From positions 1 through 8,374 of the forward strand of contig JAAZCB010000609.1 in assembly GCA_012513545.1 (NCBI GenBank): DNA of 8,374 nt. The letters run 5' to 3'. The notes below the pieces were generated by a model. The model saw nothing but the letters and a program-made list of their open reading frames with translations, did not search any database and was not told the origin of the DNA. Source of the stretch: Clostridiaceae bacterium. GTDB taxonomy: Bacteria > Bacillota_A > Clostridia > Acetivibrionales > Acetivibrionaceae. This document shows, piece by piece, positions 1 through 6,486 of the stretch. Made by a program: the position numbers and the translations under genes. The number at the start of each line of letters is the position of its first letter. Within the stretch, counting starts at the first letter, position 1.

Positions 1-803
1 AAATGGTTAAAATAGCCGATGGTGTGCCTGTAATTCTTTATACTTCAGAGGAAGAGGGTTTCAAATTTTCAATAGAGAAGCTTGAAAAGGCTGTTACGGC
101 TAAGACAAAGGCAATTGTTATAAACAGTCCGAGCAATCCTACAGGAATGGTTTATACAGAAGACGAGCTTAAGGCAATAGCGGATTTGGCAGTTAAAAAA
201 GGAATATTTGTTGTTTCGGATGAAATATATGAAGAGTTGATATATGACGGCTACAAGCATACAAGCATAGCATCTATCAACGATGAAATAAAGAATCTCA
301 CAATTGTTGTAAACGGTGTTTCCAAATCTTATTCCATGACAGGATGGAGAATTGGTTATACTGCTTCTAATGAGCAGATTGCAAACATTATGGGCAATGT
401 TCAGAGCCATGCTACCTCAAATCCGAATTCAATAGCTCAAAAGGCTGCGTTAGCTGCACTTGACGGTCCGCAGGACATAATTGACGAGATGGCTTCGGAG
501 TTTGTTAAAAGAAGGGATTACATGGTAGACAGGATTAATAAAATACCGGGTCTGTCATGTATACAGCCAAATGGAGCCTTTTATGTTATGATGAATATTT
601 CAAAGGTTATCGGCACAGAAATATTAGGAACAATAATAAAGGGATCGGATGATTTTGCCAACCTTCTTCTGGAAAAGGCAAATGTAGCTTTGGTGCCGGG
701 TTCCGGTTTTGGTACTGATATTCATGTAAGATTGTCCTACGCAACATCACTTAAAAATATTACCGAAGGATTAAATAGAATTGAAAAATTCTTAAATAAG
801 TAA
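1..803 (+). CDS. PLP-dependent aminotransferase, aspartate type (fold type I, class I/II), 5' truncated
   Basis: Cytosolic enzyme that moves an amino group between an amino acid (probably aspartate) and a 2-oxo acid using pyridoxal phosphate. Only the last 266 or so residues are here. The first in-window ATG (base 3) is internal, because it is followed at once by mid-protein sequence and lacks the N-terminal arm. A full member has about 390-400 residues, so about 130 are missing. Visible motifs, numbered from base 3: NSPSNPTG (41-48, substrate and cofactor contact), SDEIYEEL (72-79, Asp73 pairs with the pyridine nitrogen), SKSYSMTGWRIGY (107-119, Lys108 forms the Schiff base, Arg116 binds phosphate) and HVRLSYA (241-247, Arg243 binds the substrate alpha-carboxylate). 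The TGWRIGY form fits the aspartate aminotransferase I-gamma group. Exact substrate cannot be fixed from sequence; aromatic or alanine specificity is possible. The reading frame is intact to TAA. Confidence 0.93.
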   Translation, partial: MVKIADGVPVILYTSEEEGFKFSIEKLEKAVTAKTKAIVINSPSNPTGMVYTEDELKAIADLAVKKGIFVVSDEIYEELIYDGYKHTSIASINDEIKNLTIVVNGVSKSYSMTGWRIGYTASNEQIANIMGNVQSHATSNPNSIAQKAALAALDGPQDIIDEMASEFVKRRDYMVDRINKIPGLSCIQPNGAFYVMMNISKVIGTEILGTIIKGSDDFANLLLEKANVALVPGSGFGTDIHVRLSYATSLKNITEGLNRIEKFLNK

Positions 804-809
804 TATAAT
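781..809 (+). promoter_or_regulatory. Sigma-A-type promoter at the 3' end of the aminotransferase gene
   Basis: TTGAAA (781-786), a 17-base spacer, then a perfect TATAAT (804-809). The -35 lies in the last codons of the aminotransferase and the -10 just after its stop. Predicted start is near 816, which would make an RNA running through the hairpin at 843-943 and stopping at the terminator near 977. The match is strong, but AT-rich DNA gives such matches by chance. Confidence 0.5.
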
Positions 810-815
810 GATTAA

Positions 816-977
816 ATCAATCTTATATTTATAAATATCTAGTAGTGTATTCTCAAATTACCTACGTATTATGATAATCTGAGAATCTCGATGGTTTAAC
901 GGGTTCGGAGGATTTTCATTAAGTAAGAATTTGAGAAACACTATAAGGCGGGATGATATGATCTCGCAATTTTTTTG
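816..977 (+). ncRNA. Candidate structured RNA or 5' leader upstream of purB
   Basis: This stretch lies between a good promoter match (781-809) and a rho-independent terminator (948-976). Its core is a long imperfect hairpin. Bases 843-859 pair with 928-943 over about 15 base pairs with one bulged A (849). The stem continues upward with interruptions: 861-865 with 923-927, then 869-879 with 911-922. That leaves a roughly 30-base apical region (880-910) in which GAG/CTC pairings are possible. A hairpin followed by a terminator is the layout of a riboswitch leader, and purB follows. However, I see no purine-riboswitch core such as GUUUCUACC, and no conserved PRPP, ZTP, THF or T-box motif. A 6S-like RNA is possible from the rod shape but this is shorter than usual 6S RNAs. 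It could also be simply a structured 3' UTR of the aminotransferase mRNA. Confidence 0.35.
948..976 (+). terminator. Rho-independent terminator
   Basis: GCGGGAT pairs with ATCTCGC (one G-U pair) around a six-base loop, GATATG, and is followed by AA and a run of eight T. It would end transcripts from the aminotransferase gene and/or the candidate RNA starting near 816. If the purB promoter at 1001-1006 is real, the element separates the two genes. If not, purB expression would depend on reading through it. Confidence 0.75.
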
Positions 978-1006
978 TGGATTTATGCTTTTAAAAATTG
1001 TATAAT
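978..1006 (+). promoter_or_regulatory. Possible purB promoter
   Basis: A perfect TATAAT at 1001-1006 lies 35 bases ahead of the purB start. The only -35 at 17-base spacing is TGGATT (978-983), a poor match. It could be a weak or activated sigma-A promoter, or a chance AT-rich match. Confidence 0.4.
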
Positions 1007-1041
1007 TTACTCTGATATAAATTGTTTGGAGGTTGAAAATA

Positions 1042-2469
1042 TTGAAAAATACTTATGAAAGTCCTTTTAACTCAAGATATGCGAGCAGTGAGATGCAGGA
1101 GCTTTTTTCACCGGATATGAAGTTCAAAACCTGGAGAAGATTGTGGATTGCTCTTGCTCAAGCTGAAAAGGAACTGGGGCTTGAAATTACCAAGGAGCAG
1201 ATAGATGAGCTTGAAAGGTACAAGGATGATATAAATTATGATGTTGCTCAAATCAAAGAAAAAGAGTTCAGGCATGATGTTATGGCGCACATTCATGCTT
1301 ATGGCGAGCAGTGTCCTAATGCAAGAGGTATAATTCATTTAGGGGCGACCTCGTGTTATGTAGGTGACAATACCGATATAATCATTATGACAGAGGCATT
1401 GAAGCTCGTCAGAAAGAAGCTTGTTAATGTAATAAGCAAACTGTCGTCATTTGCTCTTAAGTATAAAGCTATGCCCTGCCTCGGATTTACACATTATCAG
1501 CCTGCACAGCTTGTAACAGTGGGTAAGAGGGCATGCCTCTGGATACAGGACCTTATTATTGATCTTAGTGATCTTGACTTTCTGATAACAAATATGATGC
1601 TGCTGGGATCAAAGGGTACAACTGGTACTCAGGCTAGCTTTTTAAGCCTTTTTGATGGTGATCATGAGAAGGTGAAAAAGCTGGATCTTTTAATTGCAGA
1701 AAAAATGGGCTTCAGTTCAGTCTTTCCTGTATCGGGACAAACCTATACAAGGAAGCTTGACAGCAGAGTTATGAATGTTTTAAGCGGTATCGCACAGAGT
1801 GCATACAAATTCAGCAATGATATGAGGCTTCTGCAGAGCATGAAAGAGGTAGAGGAACCGTTTGAAAAAAGCCAGATTGGTTCTTCAGCAATGGCTTATA
1901 AACGCAATCCAATGAGGTCTGAGAGAATATCAGCCCTGGCAAGATATGTAATAGTAGATGCCTTGAACCCTGCTATTACTGCATCAACCCAGTGGTTTGA
2001 AAGAAGTCTGGATGATTCTGCCAACAAGCGCATAAGCATACCGGAAGGTTTTCTTGCGGTTGACGCAATTTTGAATATATACATGAATGTGGCAGATGGT
2101 CTTGTAGTTTATCCAAAGGTAATAGAAAAACACATATTGGACGAGCTTCCATTTATGGCTACTGAAAACATACTCATGGAAGCTGTAAAACGTGGTGGGG
2201 ACAGGCAGGAGCTTCATGAGAAAATCAGGCTTCATTCCATGGAGGCTGCAAAAAAGGTTAAGGAAGAAGGCATGAAAAATGACCTTATTGAAAGAATTGC
2301 TGCGGATAATTCTTTTGGTTTGAATATAGAGGAATTAATGACTGTTTTAAAACCTGAGAACTATATAGGAAGATCGTCACAGCAGGTTGATGAGTTTATA
2401 AACACTCATGTTATGCCTGTTGTTGAAAAAGGCGGAGATTCAGACATCAAAGTTGAATTGAAGGTATAG
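1042..2469 (+). CDS. purB: Adenylosuccinate lyase
   Basis: Cytosolic homotetrameric lyase acting twice in purine synthesis. It splits SAICAR to AICAR plus fumarate, and adenylosuccinate to AMP plus fumarate. The protein is 475 residues, the longer form resembling eukaryotic enzymes rather than the roughly 430-residue Bacillus type. The start is TTG at 1042. GGAGG (1028-1032) sits nine bases upstream of it, whereas the earlier in-frame TTG at 1033 abuts the ribosome binding site and cannot be used. The N-terminus then reads [15 protein letters not shown], typical of the family. Motifs: [12 protein letters not shown] near residues 102-113, GFTHYQPAQ with the general-acid His151, and the fumarase/lyase signature loop [11 protein letters not shown] (280-290) carrying the catalytic serine. 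It stands alone, without other pur genes beside it, and ends at a strong terminator. Upstream lies a structured leader candidate that might regulate it. Confidence 0.96.
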   Translation: MKNTYESPFNSRYASSEMQELFSPDMKFKTWRRLWIALAQAEKELGLEITKEQIDELERYKDDINYDVAQIKEKEFRHDVMAHIHAYGEQCPNARGIIHLGATSCYVGDNTDIIIMTEALKLVRKKLVNVISKLSSFALKYKAMPCLGFTHYQPAQLVTVGKRACLWIQDLIIDLSDLDFLITNMMLLGSKGTTGTQASFLSLFDGDHEKVKKLDLLIAEKMGFSSVFPVSGQTYTRKLDSRVMNVLSGIAQSAYKFSNDMRLLQSMKEVEEPFEKSQIGSSAMAYKRNPMRSERISALARYVIVDALNPAITASTQWFERSLDDSANKRISIPEGFLAVDAILNIYMNVADGLVVYPKVIEKHILDELPFMATENILMEAVKRGGDRQELHEKIRLHSMEAAKKVKEEGMKNDLIERIAADNSFGLNIEELMTVLKPENYIGRSSQQVDEFINTHVMPVVEKGGDSDIKVELKV

Positions 2470-2523
2470 TATAAAAATACTTAAATAGTATTTAAGCTGG
2501 ATATATATTTGTATGTAAAAGTT

Positions 2524-2555
2524 AAAAACGGGAGGACTATTGCCTCCCGGTTTTT
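2524..2555 (+). terminator. Rho-independent terminator of purB
   Basis: CGGGAGG (2529-2535) pairs perfectly with CCTCCCG (2543-2549) around a seven-base loop. Five A precede it and five T follow, so it can act in both directions. It lies 54 bases after the purB stop. Confidence 0.92.
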
Positions 2556-2560
2556 AATGC

Positions 2561-2777
2561 AGTTTAATCAATGAGGATTATGTTCTTGAGGTTTTTGATA
2601 CTCAGGAAGGATAATTAACGGATGGTAATTTTGAAGAAATAATAAACCTGTCAAAAGTATGGGATATAACAAAAGGTTCGGAGGAAGTAATTGTAGGAGT
2701 TCTGGATACGGGATAACTATACCAGTTTAACAGAGCAGAGCTATAATTGGATAAATGACTTGTATGCAAATGCATAA
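2561..2777 (+). pseudogene. Relic of a subtilisin-like (S8) serine protease
   Basis: No intact gene, but one frame reads as the end of a protease propeptide and the start of the catalytic domain. SLINEDYVLEVFDTQEG is followed by a TAA stop (2612). The frame then continues with LTDGNFEEIINLSKVWDITK and GSEEVIVGVLDTG before a second TAA (2714). VGVLDTG is the motif around the catalytic aspartate of S8 proteases, and WDITKGS precedes it as expected. Shifting one base, from 2712, gives DNYTSLTEQSYNWIND..., which resembles the family's continuation (DTGiDYT...mWiN). This implies a frameshift as well as nonsense mutations. The rest of the catalytic domain (His and Ser motifs) is missing. The fragment starts right after the purB terminator, and the small membrane ORF begins just after it. 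No function is expected. Confidence 0.72.
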
Positions 2778-2791
2778 AACAGGGAGCCTTT

Positions 2792-3088
2792 ATGGAGAAA
2801 AAAGTTGTTAGCAATTTGATAATAATGTTAGGATGCTTAAATTGGGTAATTGCTATAACAATAATAACTATGATTTTATTATTAACTACAAAAGCAATAC
2901 CTTATGCATTAGGAGCTGTTATGGGGTATTACATAGCATATTCATATATACCTGCATTAGCTAGCGGTATTCTAACAATAAAAGTAAAACAGGAACATAA
3001 GGCTTTTAATTTGATAATAAACATAGTATTTCTATTGTTATACACTTTAGCATATTTATTTTCATGGTATATGGGAAGAAATGGGTGA
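2792..3088 (+). CDS. Small three-helix membrane protein of unknown function
   Basis: An open frame of 98 residues with an ATG start preceded by AGGGAG (2781-2786) at a five-base spacing. Three hydrophobic segments are visible: about residues 9-31, 36-61 and 71-93, separated by short polar loops (TTK; KVKQEHK). The basic start (MEKK) suggests a cytoplasmic N-terminus, which would place the C-terminus outside. I do not recognise a family. It might resemble small DUF-type integral membrane proteins found beside degraded protease or bacteriocin genes, but no motif shows this. It follows the S8 relic without an obvious promoter of its own, and a 6-2-6 inverted repeat (2763-2776) lies just upstream of its ribosome binding site. 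It may itself be a truncated remnant. Confidence is for it being a real coding frame. Confidence 0.55.
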   Translation: MEKKVVSNLIIMLGCLNWVIAITIITMILLLTTKAIPYALGAVMGYYIAYSYIPALASGILTIKVKQEHKAFNLIINIVFLLLYTLAYLFSWYMGRNG

Positions 3089-3119
3089 ATAAATATTGTT
3101 TCCCAATAATTATCCATGA

Positions 3120-3203
3120 GAAGCTTTTATAAGGGCGCTTGACTATGTAGCGAATCAGAGAGTAGGCAACCCTTTGTATTTATTGCTCAAAAGAATACGA
3201 TAA
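3120..3203 (+). pseudogene. Short stop-bounded coding-like fragment, unassigned
   Basis: A frame of 27 codons, between a TGA at 3117 and a TAA at 3201, reads EAFIRALDYVANQRVG followed by NPLYLLLKRIR. It has no start codon. The composition looks protein-like (amphipathic helix, then NP and a leucine run), suggesting a leftover of a larger gene. I cannot name the family, and it may be chance in AT-rich DNA. Confidence 0.2.
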
Positions 3204-3281
3204 TATTGAGAGCAAAAAATTGCATACAATTAAGAAACAAACCACAATCAAAGATTGTATGCCTTATGCTCTTAAGAGAGC
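3183..3281 (+). promoter_or_regulatory. Competing hairpins ahead of the DUF2809 gene
   Basis: Bases 3206-3214 pair with 3267-3275, and inside that 3222-3230 (GCATACAAT) pairs perfectly with 3254-3262 (ATTGTATGC), with a 23-base loop. The same segments have rival partners. TTGCTCAA (3183-3190) can pair with 3206-3215 with a two-base bulge, and CTCTTAAGAG (3269-3278) is a perfect palindrome. Mutually exclusive stems just before the ribosome binding site (3288-3301) are what a leader switch would look like. No known riboswitch motif is evident, and DNA-level palindromes from a decayed mobile element are an alternative. Confidence 0.35.
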
Positions 3282-3307
3282 TAATAAGTGGAGGTCAGGG
3301 ATGCTCT

Positions 3308-3679
3308 ATGAAAATAAATGTGAAATACTTAATTGCTTTTTTTGCTTTATTGATTATAGAACTGATAATCGGGTTTTTTATTAACGATGCTTATATTAGA
3401 CCTTACATAGGTGATGTTTTGGTTGTTATCCTAATGTACACCTTTATAAGGGGTATTGTGAAAAAGCAAATAAAATTTTTACCTGTGTATCTATTCCTGT
3501 TTGCTGCAATTGTGGAATTTGCTCAGTATTATCGTCTTGTGTATTTGCTGAATTTACAAGACAACAAAGTGATTTCAACAATCATAGGCACTTCCTTTGA
3601 CCTAAAAGATATTCTATGTTATCTAATTTCAACAATAATGTTAATTAAATGGGAGAGAGTCGAAAAGTATACTGACTGA
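3308..3679 (+). CDS. DUF2809 family integral membrane protein
   Basis: Small membrane protein of unknown function, 123 residues. I chose ATG 3308 because it opens the family-like sequence MKINVKYL and AGGGA (3297-3301) lies six bases upstream. A longer frame back to 3206 adds 34 residues that cover the hairpin region and look non-coding. Hydrophobic segments: about residues 6-22, 32-48, 56-75 and 100-115. Features recalled from DUF2809 are present: N-terminal helix, IRPYIGDVLVVILMYTFIR (30-48), FAAIVEFAQYY (64-74) with its conserved Glu and Gln in a helix, and GTSFDLKDILCY (95-106) with an Asp-Leu-Lys-Asp turn. The family is widespread in Bacillota but has no established role. No partner gene is adjacent; the GntR gene downstream has its own promoter. 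Confidence 0.82.
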   Translation: MKINVKYLIAFFALLIIELIIGFFINDAYIRPYIGDVLVVILMYTFIRGIVKKQIKFLPVYLFLFAAIVEFAQYYRLVYLLNLQDNKVISTIIGTSFDLKDILCYLISTIMLIKWERVEKYTD

Positions 3680-3704
3680 GAATACTATCACTAATTGTTT
3701 TTTA

Positions 3705-3733
3705 TTGAAATTTTATTATTGATATAGTAGAAT
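3705..3733 (+). promoter_or_regulatory. Sigma-A-type promoter of the gntR-type gene
   Basis: TTGAAA (3705-3710), a 17-base spacer and TAGAAT (3728-3733), each one mismatch from consensus. The predicted start is near 3740, next to a GTGCAC palindrome (3741-3746), and gives a leader of about 35 bases. The palindrome could be an autoregulatory operator but is too short to claim. Confidence 0.6.
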
Positions 3734-3774
3734 TAAAAAGGTGCACACATATTTAACTTGTCGGAGGGAAAAAT

Positions 3775-4512
3775 GTGATTAACAAGTACAGTAACATACC
3801 ACTCTATTCCCAATTAAAAGATCTGATTGTTGAAAAAATTGAAAGCGGAGAATATCTGCCTGAATCTAAAATTCCTTCTGAACAGGAATTGTGCGAGCTT
3901 TATAATATTAGCAGGCCTACAGTCAGACAGGCTATAAGTGAGTTGACCAACAGTGGTTACCTCCATAAAGAAAAGGGAAAAGGCACCTTTGTCTCAAAAC
4001 CGAAGTCTTCAATAGATGTAAAGACTTATACGGGTTTTACCGACTCCATACTCGATAATGAGCTTACCGGTGACCGCGAAATAATTTCTACCGAAGCTTT
4101 GACAAGCAGAGATTATAAAAAGCTTGAGGAAGTATTTAAATTGGGTTACAACCAGAATATAGAATTTGCACAAGTTTGCTTTCTTACAAAGCAGGGCAGC
4201 GAGGTTGTATCTTTTAACAGCTCATATATTCCTCTGAGCCTGTTTCCGGATATAATTGAAGATATCAGGAACATGAAACCCTCCTATGACATTTTAAGGG
4301 GGAAGTATCCTCTATTACCGTCCAAAACGAAGAGTACTCTTGAAGTTGTTTATACAGACCTTAATGATGCCAGGCATTTGATGGTACAACCAGGACAGCC
4401 GCTTATAAAGATAACAAATACAATCTATTCAAAGAGCGGTCAGGCTGTGGAGTATGTGATTTCCAAGTACAGGGCTGACAAATGCAAGTTAATATTTGAA
4501 AACTCAAAATAG
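3775..4512 (+). CDS. GntR family transcriptional regulator, HutC/UTRA subfamily
   Basis: DNA-binding regulator of 245 residues, the usual length of the subfamily. The start is GTG 3775, seven bases after CGGAGGG (3762-3767). The overlapping ATG at 3773 runs straight into TGA. The N-terminal winged helix-turn-helix covers about residues 5-75: PLYSQLKDLI opening, IPSEQELCELYNISRPTVRQ (33-52) as the recognition region, and GYLHKEKGKGTFV (61-73) as the wing. Residues from about 90 to 240 form a UTRA ligand-binding domain, which in relatives senses small molecules such as amino sugar phosphates, histidine intermediates or trehalose phosphate. No sugar-uptake or catabolic gene lies beside it, so its ligand and targets are unknown. 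It has its own promoter and converges on the propeller gene with an eight-base gap. Confidence 0.93.
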   Translation: MINKYSNIPLYSQLKDLIVEKIESGEYLPESKIPSEQELCELYNISRPTVRQAISELTNSGYLHKEKGKGTFVSKPKSSIDVKTYTGFTDSILDNELTGDREIISTEALTSRDYKKLEEVFKLGYNQNIEFAQVCFLTKQGSEVVSFNSSYIPLSLFPDIIEDIRNMKPSYDILRGKYPLLPSKTKSTLEVVYTDLNDARHLMVQPGQPLIKITNTIYSKSGQAVEYVISKYRADKCKLIFENSK

Positions 4513-4532
4513 ATTAAGCATTATTTTAATCT
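4511..4532. terminator. Possible weak bidirectional terminator between convergent genes
   Basis: AGATTAA (4511-4517) and TTAATCT (4526-4532) form a seven-base inverted repeat with an eight-base loop that spans both stop codons. It is AT-rich and lacks a proper T run, so termination here is doubtful. It is the only dyad in the eight-base gap between the two convergent genes. Confidence 0.3.
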
Positions 4533-6215
4533 TATTCCCCAGATTTTTTGTCCTCTGGTTCCTACTACCAGCATATTGTCAAATACTGCCGGTGAACCTT
4601 CAATATTGGCTCCAACAGGAAGCTTGTCCAGGATTTTCCCACTTTTTCCTTCAATAAGATACATGTAACCGGCTGAATCACTCTGAATAATATACGATTT
4701 ACCTTCTTTGGTATACACATCGACAGGTGAGCTCCAGGAGTAATTCACAAGGTCTATAACCCAGACTTCCTCGCCGGTTTTCTTGTCAAAGGCAATTATT
4801 TTACTGCCATTTATCTTATATGCCTTAGCAAGGTTGTATATTACAAGGTTTTCGATATCATTTTTACCTATAACCGGAGATGCCAGAGCCCCGCCATTGG
4901 TTTCTGCATAAGTGCATTTATATTTCTTTTCCCAAAGCAGTTTTCCGGTCAGTGCATTGATTTTTCTTACATAACTGTATCCGTCTATACCTTGATGATC
5001 CACCTCGTTTGCGGTATACAAGGAGACCTCCGATTTACCCAAATCCTCTATTGCAATGGTACTGTCCGTATCATCACTGACATTTCTAACCCAAACCGGG
5101 GATAGTGTATTAAGGTCAACACACTGCAATATACCGTCGTTATCTACAAAATATGAATAGTTCTTATATATTGCAATGGAATTTTCAATTCCCATCCTGT
5201 TTTTACCCGCTAGAGAATACCTGTATTTTACTTCTTCAGGATTTATGGAAAGGGTACCTTTTGCAGAATCAAAAGCTGTATTTAATTTTATTGAATACAA
5301 AATACCATTTTCTCCGCATTCAAAAAGGGTATCAGACTCTTTGTGGAGAAGGGGAGTTGAGTCAAATGCGCCCCAGCGCCTGTATGCCGATTGATCTATT
5401 CCATTAATAAAATAAAGGAGTTTTTGGTCAATTAAGCTAAAGATCCTGAAACCTATTTTAACCTTTTTGCCGTTAACCTCATCAATACCCTGACCGGAAT
5501 AGAGGAGTGGATAACCCCTCGGATCTACCGTTACGCTTCCCTTTAAAGGTGCTCCTATATTAATCTGTGGCCTTGTGTAACTTCCGTCATCGAGGTCGAG
5601 AAAATATATTTTCCCATCCAGCGTTGCGTAAATAACCTCTTTTAAATCCGCTTTGTTTTTCTTGTTCTTATATAAATTCATTTTACTTTTTATATCATCG
5701 TTCCACTTTATTATGGAAGGTTGACCGTTCCAGCCTACACCAGTCCAGATATCTATGTAACCGATTTTTATGCTCCATACCTTTTCAAGCTTTTCTTCAA
5801 GAATATCTGCGTAACCAAAGCTTGCAGAATTTCTGTAATTATTTCCACGGAAGGTGGTTATTCCATCTGGTTCACAGTACTCTGAAGCGGGTCCGAAAAC
5901 AACGGGCTCTTGACGTCTATAGTCATCGACCTTTTCTTTTCCTTTTATTACTTCCCATTTGAGTTTAAAATCAGAAGGAAGACAGCCGCTGTCTATTTCA
6001 AGTTTGGCATAAACTTCTTTTGGGATACTAATCGACGTTCCTGATTCATCAGGCTTGTTATTATTACCGTCGGTATCCTCTGGTTCATGTTCACCCCATT
6101 CAGTTTCGGCATTTGCGTTACTATTTGAAAAGTGCCTGTCAAGTAGTATAAAACCGGGTATAATCAAAGCAATTATAACTAAGTTGGTAATTAGTAAAGC
6201 TTTAAAAAATCTCAT
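4521..6215 (-). CDS. Membrane-anchored PQQ-like beta-propeller protein
   Basis: Protein of 564 residues facing the cell exterior. Start ATG at 6215, with an AAGGA ribosome binding site about 11 bases upstream. Residues 5-25 form one hydrophobic helix after MRFFK. No good signal-peptidase site follows closely, so it is probably an uncleaved anchor. A polar, acidic, Asn/Gly-rich linker (about 36-62) comes next. From about 140 to the end it has PQQ-type propeller repeats, seen as strands ending in blocks such as KVWSIKIG (145-152), DGKIYFLDLDDG (200-211), DGILQCVDLNT (360-370), NALTGKLLWEKKY (420-432), DKKTGEEVWVIDL (477-489) and GKSGKILDKLPVG (523-535). Such propellers often serve as wall or surface scaffolds, like BamB-type folds; real PQQ binding or dehydrogenase activity is not implied. 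Substrate or partner is unknown. Neighbours are convergent gntR and divergent sfp, with no shared operon. Confidence 0.88.
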   Translation of the reverse strand: MRFFKALLITNLVIIALIIPGFILLDRHFSNSNANAETEWGEHEPEDTDGNNNKPDESGTSISIPKEVYAKLEIDSGCLPSDFKLKWEVIKGKEKVDDYRRQEPVVFGPASEYCEPDGITTFRGNNYRNSASFGYADILEEKLEKVWSIKIGYIDIWTGVGWNGQPSIIKWNDDIKSKMNLYKNKKNKADLKEVIYATLDGKIYFLDLDDGSYTRPQINIGAPLKGSVTVDPRGYPLLYSGQGIDEVNGKKVKIGFRIFSLIDQKLLYFINGIDQSAYRRWGAFDSTPLLHKESDTLFECGENGILYSIKLNTAFDSAKGTLSINPEEVKYRYSLAGKNRMGIENSIAIYKNYSYFVDNDGILQCVDLNTLSPVWVRNVSDDTDSTIAIEDLGKSEVSLYTANEVDHQGIDGYSYVRKINALTGKLLWEKKYKCTYAETNGGALASPVIGKNDIENLVIYNLAKAYKINGSKIIAFDKKTGEEVWVIDLVNYSWSSPVDVYTKEGKSYIIQSDSAGYMYLIEGKSGKILDKLPVGANIEGSPAVFDNMLVVGTRGQKIWGIRLK

Positions 6216-6303
6216 TTAGAGTATCATCCTTTGTTGATTAATTATAGAGGTTGAGCTGTAATTACTTTATAAAGTGTAGACTTAAAAAAATATCCTTAAT
6301 CTT

Positions 6304-6331
6304 ATCTTATACTATTTTTTTAGTTTTTCAA
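6304..6331 (-). promoter_or_regulatory. Possible promoter of the propeller gene
   Basis: On the minus strand, TTGAAA (6331-6326), a 16-base spacer and TAAGAT (6309-6304, 4 of 6 matches). It would start RNA near 6297 with a leader of about 80 bases. The -10 is weak and the region is very AT-rich. Confidence 0.3.
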
Positions 6332-6411
6332 GGTTACTTAAAAATATTTAACTTTTTCTTGATAAAATGAAAGGAAAAGTACTATTATTAATGTGCTTCT
6401 ATTAATTCATC

Positions 6412-6440
6412 TTTACAGTCTGTTATCTGTGATACATAAT
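6412..6440 (+). promoter_or_regulatory. Sigma-A-type promoter of the phosphopantetheinyl transferase gene
   Basis: TTTACA (6412-6417), a 17-base spacer and CATAAT (6435-6440), each one base from consensus. The predicted start near 6447 leaves about 40 bases before the TTG start. A second, weaker match, TTGATA (6359-6364) with TATTAT (6383-6388), lies upstream at an 18-base spacing. Confidence 0.55.
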
Positions 6441-6486
6441 ATTATACAGGTGAGATTGAGTTTTAGTTTTATTAGGGAGGGATTTT

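Noticed and set aside
901..912. A PurR box (GTTCGG at 903-908)
   Set aside because: A single core without the flanking A/T-rich consensus or a second inverted copy; the same 11-mer GGTTCGGAGGA also occurs inside the S8 relic at 2674-2684, pointing to chance.
843..943. A purine riboswitch ahead of purB
   Set aside because: The expected conserved core (GUUUCUACC-like and CCGUAAAU-like segments) is absent, so only an unassigned structured RNA is claimed.
3206..3307. N-terminal extension of the DUF2809 protein
   Set aside because: The extra 34 residues come from the hairpin region, are not hydrophobic like the family N-terminus, and lack a ribosome binding site; ATG 3308 is better.
5153..5407. 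Open frames on the plus strand inside the propeller gene
   Set aside because: They lie opposite a clear, family-matching gene and have no ribosome binding site or family features.
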